From positions 16,841,394-16,905,393 of the forward strand of contig OX578280.1 in the NCBI GenBank assembly GCA_951217055.1: a stretch of DNA of 64,000 bases, read 5' to 3'. The stretch comes from Gerris lacustris (Eukaryota; Arthropoda; Insecta; Hemiptera; Gerridae). A program made the translations under genes and the position numbers. Below, in pieces: positions 1-11,019 of this stretch (within the stretch, counting starts at the first letter, position 1; each line of letters starts with the position of its first letter). The notes under the pieces are model-generated. The model made no database searches. It had not been told where the DNA came from and saw only the letters and a list, made by a program, of their open reading frames with translations.

Positions 1-2365
1 CATAATAATTTATTGACCCTAAAAAAGATTTCAACTCCGTTACATTCCTTGGTGGCTGCATTTCCCTAATAGCTTTGATGTGTTCGTCAGTAGGGTGGAT
101 ACCTTCTGCGTCAATTCTGTGACCAAGGTAAGTGACTTGCTGCTGACCCCAACGACATTTCCCCTTTTGGATTTTAATTCCACTTCCCTTTAACCTAAGT
201 AATACCTCTGACAATCTTGAATTATGTTCCTCTAGCGTTTTTCCTTGTATGATAATGTCGTCGAGGAAGCAAGCTACACCAGAAATTACTTCTAAGATAC
301 AATCCATTGTTCGCTGAAACAATGATGGCGCAAAATTAACTCCAAAAGGAAGCCTTTTGTATCTGAAATACCCTACATGTGTTGTTATAGTAAGTAGTGA
401 CCTGCTCTCTTCCTCTATAATAAGTTGCAGGTACGCATCTTTCAAATCGATGGTTGAATAGTATTTTCCTCCGCTTAGCTTAGCCGTCACTTCTTCAAAT
501 CTAGGTAAGGGGTACTTTTCCAATACTGTGTACGGGTTAATAGAAACTTTAAAGTCCCCGCATATCCTAACTTTTCCGGTAGGCTTCACTACAGTTACGA
601 TCGGTGAAGCCCACTCCAAAGGGGTCTGTGATGGATCTACTGGTTCAATTACCCCAATCTCAACTAGCCGCTTAAGCTCTTTTTCCACGGACTCCCTTAG
701 CGCAAAAGGAACCGGCCGTACTTTGTGAATTACTGGCCTCGCTGTATTCGTTACATGTACTTTTGCCTGATGTCCTACAATTGTTCCCAACTTGTCCTCA
801 AATAACTCTTCAGATTCAGTTAACAGTGATTCTATGTTGTGGGGGTTATCCTTTTCTTTAGTCTCTGAAAGAGAACACAGCTTTGCACCTTCAGGTAATG
901 GTAGCCCAAATTCAAGAACCCAGTCTAGTCCGAACAACGGAACGTCCTTATGTTTAACTACTGTCACTTGTAATTCTTTATTCCTCTTAAACGCCTGGAC
1001 CCTAACCTGTCCCTGTCCAAGTGTTTCTATAGGAACTCCTGTATACGCTACCAACCCAGGAACATATGACAATTTGGGAGAACCAATTTGTTTCCAAATA
1101 TCTTCACTTATTATTGTTCTAGCAGCCCCTGGATCATACAACATAGCTAACCTCTTACCGTTAATTTTGACATCTAACATTACTTTGCTAACGTTCCCCG
1201 TATGTAAGTTTACATTTCTAATAGCATCCGCTTCATCGCTTTCTGAACCTTCATTTTTTCTTTCTTCAACTCTCCTTACTTGTTTTCTTTGCTCTTCTCC
1301 AACTATTACCGCTTTCCCTTTTGTTAAGCACACCCTTGCAAAGTGATTTTCCCCTGAGCAAACTAGACATTTTTCTCCCTCCGCCTGACAACGTTCCCCT
1401 CTTCTATGTCGGAAGCCACCACATCCTAGACAGTGCTTCCCCTTAACTAGCTCTCTTGGTGCTTTTCCGCTGTTCCTGTACTGTTGACTGCTTTTAGCCG
1501 TAGACCTACTATTATTTCTATTTGAAACATTGTTCACTCCCTCACTGCCTTCGATTAATTTTGGACCGGCGTTCCTCTCGATGTCAGAGAGTTTCTTATG
1601 TTGTAAGGAGACCTGTTCTAGTTGAATCGCGGTTGCCTCTACATCTTTCAATGTAGCAGCATTTGTGGGAAAATTTTTTATTAACTCCTTCTGCCACTCT
1701 GAATTATTTATTCCTACAAACAATTGATCTCGTATTCTTTCTTCTAATGTGCTACCGAATTCACAACGGTTAGCCTTTGCTCTTAAGCTGTTAACATAGT
1801 GTGCTACTGACTGTGTGCTGTCTCTTGTGTGTAACGTAAATTCTCTTCGTTCACTCTGTATCAAAACTTTCTTTGCATATAATCTGTCTAAAACTTGCTT
1901 TAATTCCCCAAACGATATCTCGTTCACATTCTTAGGTTTAAAATGATCAAAAAGAACCTTATAGCATACTGGCCCTATTTTAGATAACAAAAGAATAGCC
2001 TTATACTTGTCACAATCAGCCCCTTCCAGGCCAAACAATAACAAGCTTGTTTCGAATCTAGATATGTAGTACTCCCATTCCTCCCTAGATTCGTCAAATT
2101 GTTCAAATTTGAAGTTTTTTAATGCTTGACCTATAGCATTTGATTTATTATTACCCTGAGTTATGACACCTCCTCCCTGACCACTAGAACTATTATTAGG
2201 TAAATTTAAGATCATACCATCAACACTGACATAAGATTGATTATCGTCTGATTCTGAATCTCTTCCAACCTCCGAACTTCCTTTGCGTCTGCTTTGCCGG
2301 TTCTTTTCGCTATTCCGATTTCTTTTCACTCCTTCCACCACTCCTTTCTTCTTTCTACCCGGCAT
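1..2365 (-). CDS. Ty3/Gypsy retrotransposon gag-pol polyprotein, partial, open at window edge
   Basis: Reading the minus strand from the ATG at 2365-2363 gives about 788 codons without a stop, running off the window at position 1. Order: basic N-terminus; a Gag-like region (about residues 70-260); two zinc knuckles, the first C-x2-C-x4-H-x5-C starting near residue 312 and the second C-x2-C-x4-H-x4-C; an aspartic protease site near residue 411 reading YDPGAA; then reverse transcriptase with the stretches YPLPRFEE, STIDLKDAYLQL and RLPFG and the catalytic FLDD at residues 700-703 (plus 257-268). The knuckles, protease and catalytic motif all fall in one frame, so gag and pol are fused without a frameshift. 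Two knuckles and this RT suggest a Mag-type Gypsy lineage (inference). The protease has Pro where DTG or DSG is usual. RNase H and integrase would lie left of the window. The element makes virus-like particles and copies its RNA into DNA. The intact frame suggests a young copy. Confidence 0.93.
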   Translation of the reverse strand, partial: MPGRKKKGVVEGVKRNRNSEKNRQSRRKGSSEVGRDSESDDNQSYVSVDGMILNLPNNSSSGQGGGVITQGNNKSNAIGQALKNFKFEQFDESREEWEYYISRFETSLLLFGLEGADCDKYKAILLLSKIGPVCYKVLFDHFKPKNVNEISFGELKQVLDRLYAKKVLIQSERREFTLHTRDSTQSVAHYVNSLRAKANRCEFGSTLEERIRDQLFVGINNSEWQKELIKNFPTNAATLKDVEATAIQLEQVSLQHKKLSDIERNAGPKLIEGSEGVNNVSNRNNSRSTAKSSQQYRNSGKAPRELVKGKHCLGCGGFRHRRGERCQAEGEKCLVCSGENHFARVCLTKGKAVIVGEEQRKQVRRVEERKNEGSESDEADAIRNVNLHTGNVSKVMLDVKINGKRLAMLYDPGAARTIISEDIWKQIGSPKLSYVPGLVAYTGVPIETLGQGQVRVQAFKRNKELQVTVVKHKDVPLFGLDWVLEFGLPLPEGAKLCSLSETKEKDNPHNIESLLTESEELFEDKLGTIVGHQAKVHVTNTARPVIHKVRPVPFALRESVEKELKRLVEIGVIEPVDPSQTPLEWASPIVTVVKPTGKVRICGDFKVSINPYTVLEKYPLPRFEEVTAKLSGGKYYSTIDLKDAYLQLIIEEESRSLLTITTHVGYFRYKRLPFGVNFAPSLFQRTMDCILEVISGVACFLDDIIIQGKTLEEHNSRLSEVLLRLKGSGIKIQKGKCRWGQQQVTYLGHRIDAEGIHPTDEHIKAIREMQPPRNVTELKSFLGSINYY

Positions 2366-2376
2366 CCTCGTCGCCA
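2361..2376 (-). other. primer-binding site of the Gypsy element
   Basis: Just inside the putative LTR end, the minus strand reads TGGCGACGAGGATGCC. It begins with TGG, as expected for pairing with the CCA tail of a priming tRNA. The gag ATG at 2365 lies inside this segment, so leader and start codon overlap. The tRNA identity is not determined. Confidence 0.6.
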
Positions 2377-2379
2377 AAA

Positions 2380-2744
2380 TGTAGTATCTAGTATTATGTA
2401 ACACTATAATAAAACTCTAAACTTGCATTTTGTAAGCTCGTCCAAAACAAGACTAATTTATATTTTTGACATAACATATTAAATCGACGTAAACAAACAG
2501 TAACTTAGTAACCATTAAATAATAATACACAACAATAATGATAGCTTTTATAAATTTAGTGAACATTAAAAAAAGATAAAATTAAAACTATGTAAACAAA
2601 ATAATTCTATAATAATATTATAAAGAGGTGAAATTAATTGTATAATTGTAGGATTGCATGCGTGTATTTTTGTAGGATGTTATATTTAATAAGGATTATT
2701 ATTAATATTCAAATATTGAATTATTTTATTTTTACTTAGATACA
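2380..2744 (-). repeat. putative 5' LTR of the Gypsy element
   Basis: The segment starts on the plus strand with TGTAGTATCTAG next to the primer-binding site and can end at TTAGATACA, giving imperfect inverted ends (TGTA..ATCTA / TAGATACA) and the usual TG...CA form. The inner boundary is well placed by the primer-binding site. The outer boundary is inferred only from the inverted ends, because the 3' LTR lies outside the window and cannot be compared. The LTR should hold the promoter and polyadenylation signal of the element. Confidence 0.5.
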
Positions 2745-2755
2745 TTTTAATAAAT

Positions 2756-4290
2756 AGAACGAAGTTCCTTATGACACGTTACAGCGTCTGAAGCCCGGGA
2801 GTGAATCCAAAAAAAAAACTACCAAAATCACCGTCACAAAATCTACCGATGACGATATCTTGAGTAAAAGATGACCGAGTTAGTTGAAATTTGGTCCACA
2901 TATTCATTTTACCAATCCCAAGGACGAGTTTGTTTGATAATGTTATTCGCCCAAACGTTCGCGCGCAACGCTCGCATACACGTAAGCTCCAAATGTAAAA
3001 TTAGAATTTTAGGACGGGAAAAAATTCTAAACTAAACACATCATATTTTTTAACTCTGAAAGCGCGGGAAAATCGGAAAAAAATGGGAGGAGAGCCAATG
3101 AGAGCTTGAGATTTTGGCGGGTAATAGGTCGGCCAACTAGGCAAACAAAAATATCACTGGTGGAGGGGCGAGGCACTCAGGATAACCGTTCGAGAACACT
3201 TCGTAACCTCCACCCCTTGAATCTACATTATGGCGTAAATTTTCAAGATAATTATATAGGGTTAAATTAAATCAGATAAAGAACAATAAAAAATCAGCAA
3301 TACAAAAACAAATTATGAATTAAAAAAGAACATTCTTCTATGAGCAAACAAAAAAAGAGAGTCAATATTAATATATATTTCTGAGATGGATTATAGTTAT
3401 ATCACTCTTTATCTAAGAAGTTTTAAGCATTCGCTTTTTAAACTTCATAACCATTACATTTGTTGAACATCAAAGGAAAATAAATTTATATTAATTGCAA
3501 GAAATATTCGTAAAATAAGAAGTTAAAGTCAAAGGACAAAGCTAGTTAAAAAGATCGCGATCTGAAATGGAGTAACATAACCTTCTTTTGTTTACCAACA
3601 AATGATGCTGCCCCACCCCTCCAACTGGCCTAGTGGCATTGTTTCTTCTCCCCCATAGTTTGGCTAATCTGAGCTGTCAGATTTAAAAAGTATGATGTGT
3701 TTAGTTTAACTTCGTCTATTTAATGAGACAAACAACTTTTTTTAGTAAATCAACACCGACACCGCTATGAAGTGTTAAAGATCGCTAAATTTATTAAAGT
3801 GGACCTAAACCTTTAAAATAAAAAAACATTTTTTTATTGAGTAAATCTTCATACAGATCGTCTCAAGTACAATTGAAACAGGAATGTAAAATTTCAACCT
3901 GATACAAGCAGAAGTTTTTGTGTAGTGAAGTGATATATTTTATAATATTTTAAATGAGTAGTAGGCCAGGGCGTGATGATGTCCTGTTGCCTCACTTCTC
4001 GGCTCTATATTGTAATCATCCTCTTAAACTATCAGCTTATCATGATTGACTATTTTCTCAATATTAATTACATATTAACTGTAAGACGCTCGCTTCAATG
4101 ATAAAAAAAATGTTTTCTTTTAATTTTGCCTTAACGCCGCCATTAGAAATAGTTAGTTGCATTTAATGTATGTATGTGTTGTGTGTTGGTCTCTTTTCTA
4201 ACTCCGTCATGTATAAGTAGTTAGCATTGTATACTTAGAAGTGTGATTTTATAATTTATATTTAATCAAAAGCATAAGGAACTTCTTTCC
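2756..4290 (+). mobile_element. non-coding TIR element family H, copy 1 (interrupted)
   Basis: The ends are inverted: GAACGAAGTTCCTTA on the left and TAAGGAACTTCTTTCC at 4275-4290. The interior matches the minus strand of 45451-46219 along most of its length, including a stretch on sequence like ATGAAATTTGGT and a CGCTCGC-rich segment. It also shares interior blocks with the family G repeats near 24.0-24.6 kb and 57.4-58.1 kb. No open frame is present. It is split by a separate TIR element at 3029-3707. Confidence 0.6.
3029..3707. mobile_element. TIR element inserted into family H (Harbinger-like ends)
   Basis: The terminal inverted repeats are AAACTAAACACATCATA at 3029-3045 and its complement ending at 3707, and the match continues for about 25 bp with one or two differences. 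An undisturbed relative at about 25740-25790 runs straight from the left flank sequence to the right flank sequence, which shows the empty site. The flanking TAA fits the 3-bp TWA duplications of PIF/Harbinger elements, but this superfamily call is an inference. No transposase is visible in about 680 bp. Confidence 0.6.
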
Positions 4291-4384
4291 TACCGGGTGT
4301 CCCGCGACCCCACACGTATTTTATTTATTTTTTTACTTAAGATAATTATTTTTGCTTAGATTTTTCGTCTTTTGTTTTCTTTTT

Positions 4385-5596
4385 TAGGTCTGCAAACTAG
4401 TTGTAAGGTCAAATTTACTGACTTTACTGACTAATTATGTGAAAATACTGAGTAAATTCCTGAAATGACATGAATCCTCATTTAAAACAAATAATAACAA
4501 ATCAAATAATTAATTAATTATTTTTAGAATCGGCCATTTCTCCCCACTGAGCAGCTGTAAAAATTGAAATTCGATCTTTTAACAATAAAGAAACGCGATA
4601 AATAGGTAATGCTGTCAGCAAATTAAATGGGCAGAGCTAAGGGTGCCATCGAAGCCCAGGCCTGCTGGCCATTGCTCTAAAAGTCGTTTGCCTACTTGCT
4701 CCAAGGATAACCATCTCGACGACACATGCTTAATAAATTTATGACTGGGCAAATTTAGACCTTTTTGAGCTTCAGTGAAATCATCCCACCTTGACGGCCA
4801 ACCATGAATTTGGAAAATTAGATTTGATGCATCATCTCCGACTACTTCTATGCCCCGTTTAAATGCATTGTGTAAAACATGAATGTCACAGATTCCAATG
4901 TCAACCATAGTTTTTCTTTTTAACAAAATCAAAGATTCGTTCATAAGTCTTGTAACAGCTTTGTTAACATTTGGTCCATCATTACTAAGCACAAGCAATT
5001 TAGCCTTATCTAATACCTAGCATAACATGGCAAATAAATCTTGAGCAGTTGCTGAGGCGATAAAAATTGTTTGCAAATGTCACGTTACAATCCTTTTAGT
5101 TGATTTTGACCAATATCTAACAGCTATTTTCAACTCTTTATAGGATGCACCGTTGGTAGTTTCGTTGTAACAAAGCACAAAATAACAATTATCCACTTCA
5201 CTCAACATCTGACTTCTGAAATATGGGGCAAGAGCATTAGTAATTAGATACTGTAAAGTATCATAAAACCCTTCGTACAATTCACATGAAGTGAAGAAAA
5301 AATGTAAAAAAATCAATAATTAATGCCACCTACAATAAAAAACAAATTTAAATTAAAGAAGACCGGTGCTGTTAGGTAGATATAGCTGCTCATGAAAACT
5401 ATGAAAACTGTACACGAGCAATGTGCCACATCCATACCCAGGCAGCACCAAAAGTGGCCTTCAGTTACCTATCATTGGACATCCGAAAGGTGTAAAAAAC
5501 TGACTTTACTGACCAATTTCATGAAATACTGACCAAATACAGACTTCCCTCAAAATACTGACTTTTACTGACTTTACTGACTAGTTTGCAGCCCTG
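4385..5596 (-). mobile_element. degenerate hAT DNA transposon
   Basis: The ends are TAGGTCTGCAAACTAGT at 4385 and, complemented, CAGGGCTGCAAACTAGT ending at 5596. These are typical hAT-type inverted ends with the left outer bases mutated. Near both ends lie repeated copies of ACTGACTTTACTGAC-like sequence, which look like subterminal transposase-binding repeats. T-rich, nearly matching flanks (CTTTTTT-like on both sides) could be the 8-bp target duplication. A transposase relic fills the middle. Confidence 0.75.
4615..5316 (-). pseudogene. hAT transposase relic
   Basis: The minus strand keeps one frame across about 230 codons. It is broken by an in-frame TGA at about 5080 and an in-frame TAG at about 5030. 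The upstream part contains NETTNGASYKELKIAVRYW and the downstream part contains SNDGPNVNKAV followed by DIHVLHNAFKRG. These match the central catalytic-domain pattern of the hAT-like transposases that carry a DGPNVN motif and a conserved His. Residues after HVSSRWLSLEQVGKRLLEQW change to an unrelated ending, and both the N-terminal zinc finger and the C-terminal dimerisation region are missing. It cannot encode an active enzyme. Confidence 0.75.
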
Positions 5597-6087
5597 CTTT
5601 TTCTTTTTACTTCGGTTCTTATTTAAATGGAATGCATCTAACTGTCAAAGCTACTTTAATTTATTTATAATAAATTATTGTTTTAAGGAAGGGAGAATGA
5701 GGTCAGGGTTAATTAGATGAAGGAGGATGTTGATGGTTAGATATGAAGGAGTATTTTGGTCTGAGCTTACAAGCTAACTAAACTAATGACCTCTCTACCG
5801 GGATCTTGCCCTGATAGATAGATAATTAATTAACTTTACAGCCAACCTAGACCACCCTCTACCTCCTATCCTCACCACTCCCCCTAATTACCTTTAAACC
5901 AACCATAATAATATTTTAATTATTTTACTTAATTATTTTTGAAGATTTAATGTTAATTAAAGACATTTTCTTAAGTATTTTATCATCTTAATTAAAATTT
6001 CATCTTTTAATTAAACCAAAGATACACAATAACTATGAGAAAATCTACAATTTGGATCTGTGAAAAAACACCACATCATCCATAAAA
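5597..6087. other. A+T-rich stretch with no recognised feature
   Basis: Nothing codes for a recognisable protein here. The stretch has alternating purine-rich and TTAATTAA-like sequence. Confidence 0.5.
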
Positions 6088-6694
6088 AAATAGCCCAGTC
6101 ATGCACCATGACTTAATGAGCAAATTTTCAAAGAAATCTGCGTATTATTGGCTTATGATAATATAGGAAAATTTTGGTTTAGAATTTGGATGGGTGATAA
6201 AAAAAAAAAAAAAAAAATTGGTACACAGAGGTACGGGCTACAAAAGTCAAAATAGTATTTTCCCTTAATCAAGATGCATGTCGTTGGAAAGCTCTTTGAG
6301 AGTACAGTAATAGTTGTTATGTACACTTTTATCATATTTTCATATAAGAGGGGAGGGGGGGGGGTAAAAACTTTTTAAGCTATTTTTGACCCTAAATGAA
6401 CTCCAAAAATTCTGGCCAACGAAATCATAATTTCTTTTGATATTATTGACATTTTAAAATTTGTTTAAAATTTTTAAGTGCATCCTAAGGGGAGATATCG
6501 TTTGGAGTGACACATATATACTTACATAGATACATTTATAAATACATACATACATAAAAAAAAGTTTTAAATTTTAGTAATAGATTCAAAATGGTCTAAA
6601 ACGGATTTCCATGGAGAAAATTTTCAAATATTCTTATTACCAAAATTTTGAAGCCATTGCAATAGCTTAATTTTCTTCGTAAATTCGCAAAAAT
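6088..6694 (+). repeat. dispersed repeat family D, copy 1
   Basis: This block is repeated in the same orientation at 36949-37561 with high similarity, from GTCATGCACCATGACTTAAT to the GAAGCCATTGCAATAGC segment. It holds a small TACA-rich microsatellite near 6515-6560 and a G-run near 6350. No open frame is conserved between the copies. Shorter relatives lie at 19632-20165 and 33040-33180. Confidence 0.7.
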
Positions 6695-7129
6695 GATGAA
6701 ATCCATAAAAAAGCTTTTCTTCTAAATCTTTTAAAATCGATATGGGGTGGATGTATCCGTTATTTCTGATGATATGACAGCTAGATTAGGTATGAGAGTA
6801 GAAACTACAAGAGTAAACAAGGTCAGAAGCACCATTTTGGACCAAGTCATACTGAAATCAATGTGCCGGGTTCAATAAAAGTTATGCTCAGTTGTAAGCA
6901 GAAAGAGTCCTTACAGTAAAAGTTGGTGGTAGAGGTCCACACACCGTTACACCAGGCCAATATTACATGTTATCTTTATTATTATAATAGTTAATAAACC
7001 CCCTTTTATTATCCAAGGTAGTTGGACTTTCTTTGAGTTCTTTTATTATTACTTTTATAATTATTATTTTTTATACCTCTACTGGTGCACTATCTTTTTT
7101 CCTTTTCATTCGAATTGGAGGGAATTTCG

Positions 7130-8110
7130 TGGTCAGTTCAGATCCGAAGCCCCCAACTCTACAATAAGTAGATGCTAAACCGAAAGAATTCCATTTGGGT
7201 TGATAGACAAAGTGAAAAGTGAAATAGAAGAAATGGTTAAGAATCAAGTAATATCTCCGGTGGAGAAGCCTACTCATTGATCACCTTCTCGTACAATTGT
7301 ACTTAAGTGAGAGTAGATTATACAAACTTAAACACTGCTGTAAAAACAGAACACCTTACGCTACCAACATTGGATTTCAAATATTTTTCTAAAGTAATGG
7401 GTACTATCAGGTACCGAGAGAGGAAAATTCAAAATTATTAAAAACCTTTATTACACTGTTTGGAGGGTTATAGCTCATACATTACCGTTTGGAATTTCTT
7501 TAGCTCCTGACTATTATCAGAGGATGGTGCCACAGATTTTAGAAAAGGAAGAATGAACTTGTGCCATACAAACGATATTTTATTTAAAGGACGGACTAAA
7601 GAAGAACACGACCAAAGGTTAGAAAAAGTGTTAAATGAATTGAAAGCAAATTGCGTGACACTCATGGGCATCGACAATGCAAACTTTTTTGAGCACATAG
7701 TAGGTAAGGAAGGGAAAAAAGCGTGCCCGAAAGAAATTAAACAATTAAATTGTTTAACGCACCTACAACGTGCTTGAAAAACTTAGGTTTCATAGCAAAG
7801 ATTAATTATTTAATAAAACTTCACCAGAATATGACATCGCTGACGAAACCATTTCGAGAACTATTTTAATGAAAGATAAGTATGCTTTTAGAAGCCACGT
7901 GCAGAAGTCAGCGTTAATTAAAATTCAAGAGGTTGTTCACCACCTATATTAGGACATTATTACCCATATAGAAAGACTAGATAATATATATAACATAACC
8001 ATATATAATATAGCAGCGGATAGTTCACCTTTCGGTATAGGAGCGGTTTTAGGACCACGTGCATAGGATTGGAAACGGAAACCAATAGCTTTAGAGAAGG
8101 AATATTGTAG
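7130..8110 (+). pseudogene. Ty3/Gypsy pol relic (RT and RNase H)
   Basis: The plus strand preserves scattered pol pieces in shifting frames. KVKSEIEEMVKNQVISPVEKPT near 7207 matches the entry to Gypsy RT. LPFGISLAPDYYQRMVPQIL near 7480 matches the segment before the catalytic site. HTNDILFKGRTKEEHDQRLE near 7565 corresponds to the catalytic region, but the xDD motif reads TND. LTKPFRELF near 7840 is the RT/RNase H linker, and AADSSPFGIGAVL near 8015 is the start of RNase H. Many stops and frameshifts are present. It is a different, far older Gypsy copy than the one at the left edge and lies in the opposite orientation. No LTRs were found around it. Confidence 0.8.
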
Positions 8111-8139
8111 AGAAATTACAGTTAGAATTAATTCTGTGG

Positions 8140-8260
8140 AATATTGTCCCCCCCAACCTCCCTTTCCCCCTCCCTTGCCGCAGTTGGGAAGCGAACCCAG
8201 AGCACTTGCATGAGAAGCGAATACGATTGCAATGAGCTACTTTGTTTTGAATTGCGTCAC
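8140..8260 (-). repeat. tRNA-derived SINE fragment
   Basis: The segment AAGCGAACCCAGAGCACTTG on the plus strand resembles the complement of a pol III B box with its downstream sequence, and it shares AATGAGCTA-type sequence with the repeats at 29009-29330 and 43430-43635. A C-rich run marks one end. Only a fragment is present. Confidence 0.4.
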
Positions 8261-9700
8261 GGTGAATTTATTTCAAAAAATGAAACGAAGCAAACCAGGA
8301 ATTTTTTATTAGCATCATTAAAATAAATATGTATTGACTCTATTCTAACATAGGTACATACAACTTGAAAAAAAAGTAAAATTTAATTTAATTACCTACC
8401 CAAATTTTCTTTTTGAAAAAACTATTTTTACATTTAGCCCAAGATTCAATCCAATTTTAGTAAGTTTAGATTTAAGATATATTAATGCTGTTATAATTAT
8501 TATTATTATTTTGCATATGTTCTTGAGACCAGAAACCAATATGCAACTGAAATTTATGTTTTGAGATTAAACCATGAATCAAGAAAATATCACTAAGGTT
8601 AAAAAAAAAACTTCGTCAAAAAATGTATAAAAATATGTTACTTCTCTTGAGAAATGAAATCAAGAATTTGATTTAACTTACTTCTTAACTTGACTCTAAA
8701 GATTACTGTACAAAATATTATTCTGAAAAATTATAATATTAAATTTGAAAAACGTAAAAAAACTATTTCTATGTAATATTTTATAATATTCATTCTTCAA
8801 AGTAGTCATTCATCAAATTTTAATTTTTACTTTCCTCAACTTTCTAGAAAAAGTGAAATAAAAAAAAAAAATGTATAATATTAAATCCAGCATAAAGATG
8901 AATCATTTCAAGATAAAAAGAATTTTTTATATACTACATTTTTAAATTTTCTGTTGAATCGTATGTAATGTTGATAATATAATTGTTATTGTTATATAAT
9001 ATATAATGTTAGTGAAAAAAAATAGTTCCGAATTTATTTACTTCACTTAAATGACAACCATAGAGAGCTGATCTTAAACCTATAAAAGGACAAATCTTTG
9101 TACAACGGATCTCCCCAACACCAACTCTAAACCGTGCGTGCCATCGATATATTTGAAATAATATAATCGATATTTCCTGTTTTGCTGTCATTCAATGTTT
9201 ATCTATCACAAATTTGAGACCCGTCAAAATGAAGATTGCGTAAATATTGGATATGGCAAAACAAATAAAATAACTTGCGGATTTTTTCCGAACTAACTTT
9301 CCGCACAGCAAAATTTGCTGAAAACTAATTAAATTCTGCTGAAAGATGGCTAAAAGTATTAAAATACTGCATTGTCATCGTGTTCTGAGCTATGCTAAAA
9401 GTTTCAATTGTCTAGCTATTCGGGAAGTTAGTTAGAAATCGATTGCCAGATTTGTACCGGAAAAACAAACAAACAAGAATGCAAGCTAACAAAAACGTAG
9501 TAAAAAATAATATGAAAGCTGTTCGATACCACCCGTATTAAATTTTCTCATATAGAAGTACATAACATGGTCTAATGTTTTCCATTTATTTGGTGTTTCG
9601 AGTGTTTGTGATAAAATTTACTTGTTATTGAACATTTAATCCAAATTTATTATACAAATAATTCGACTTCCTGTTGAAATCGACTTGACCTCTTAGGTAA
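8261..9700. other. A+T-rich stretch with no recognised feature
   Basis: Long A and T runs with no coherent reading frame, RNA gene or inverted-repeat pair that I could recognise. Confidence 0.5.
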
Positions 9701-10000
9701 GGCATTTACAGCAACTTTCTTTCAATTTTCAATAGGTCTTGAATACAGTTTTTGGATCCAAATTGTCCATGGAAACCTAGATTCAATACGGATTGAATAC
9801 GATTTAGATCCAGATACGATACACTAAATTCTGGGATCGTATCTGGATCGACTTTCATGGAAATACCTATACTTGATCCTGACATACGCATATTGTGAGG
9901 GTAAGTGCCCCTAGCGATTTTTAAATCGTTTGGGTGAATTTCGAAACTACTCAAATCTGTCAAAACAAAAAGGTTATAAAACATGAAGGTTACAACATTT

Positions 10001-10612
10001 TTACTTTCTCATATAAAGAGAAAGTATTGTGATGGCGCGAAAATTCGATTTTGAGATTTTAATGGATTTACACGTTTTGAGGTCCCCTGAGTCCAAAAAA
10101 GTGGTTTTTAAAAAATGTCTGTCTGTCGTCTGTGGAGACGCCTGGAGCCTAAACTTACTGGGCCGATTTTGACGAAATTTTGCATACATGTTCAGAAAAA
10201 TCATACCCCAAGGCGAAATCGAAGAAATGAATTTTAGCTCTAATTTTGGGGGCACTACCCCCCAAAAACTCTGAAAAAAACCTGAAAAAAAATTATTTCT
10301 CGAAAACGGTTCCGACGATTTTGATTAAAAAATTCTAAAATGTAGTCAATTTGAATACGAATCCAACGATATAAGCAGTTTTCCCGGGAAAAATCTAGTT
10401 CCTGAGGAATTATCTTAAAACGCGGACGGAGTGAGCCCGGGTTCGATTCCCCGCCCAGGAGAAGTTATTTTTATGATAAATTTTGATGAAATGTTCAATA
10501 ATAATTTAATGTACATTTGAAAACTAATAAATGGAAACACTGGGCTAAGTAATTATAAACTCGTATATGAGAAAGTTTGTCTGAGTTGTCTCGGACCGAT
10601 TTTTTTTATTAT
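10001..10612 (+). repeat. dispersed repeat family A, copy 1, with pol III B-box-like core
   Basis: It begins with the short palindrome ACTTTCTC..GAGAAAGT and ends near TATATGAGAAAGTTTGTCTG. In between are a GTCTGTCTG stretch, GGGCCGATTTTGACGAAATT, and a segment CCCGGGTTCGATTCCCC that matches a tRNA B box. Other copies are at 37935-38490 (minus), 50037-50490, 52010-52560 and 56299-56475. The flanks at 9706-9985 and 10615-10720 share CATGGAAAC and ATTCAATACGGATT-like sequence, so this copy seems to sit inside an older repeat. Confidence 0.7.
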
Positions 10613-10735
10613 TTTTGATTGGTGTATTGAATATGGATTCAATACTACTCATGGAAACACCTAACTTGTTAAATTCCAAATCAGGATTCAATCCGTATTT
10701 AAATACCATGGAAAAGTAGCATGTGTAAATCTAAT

Positions 10736-10986
10736 TCCATATAATGTAAAAATGTTACGGTAACACGGTAGATAAAAATACACACTTTGAATAAAAATTT
10801 AAAAATAAAAAAAATGTTGTGTTCAAAATGCTGTCAAACAAATTAACTAGTAACTGCTTTAGGTTAGGGAAGGATGTATACCTATATATAAATTATATAA
10901 CAGTATTTTAAGAAAACTTTTACCACCAGAAAGTATAAGCAAACTAAAAACTTTTATCGTCACTGGAAAACAAATATCCCTTTGAC

Positions 10987-11019
<33 letters not shown>

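Noticed and set aside
792..1346. 184-codon plus-strand open frame
   Set aside because: It is the antisense shadow of the intact Gypsy gag-pol frame on the minus strand.
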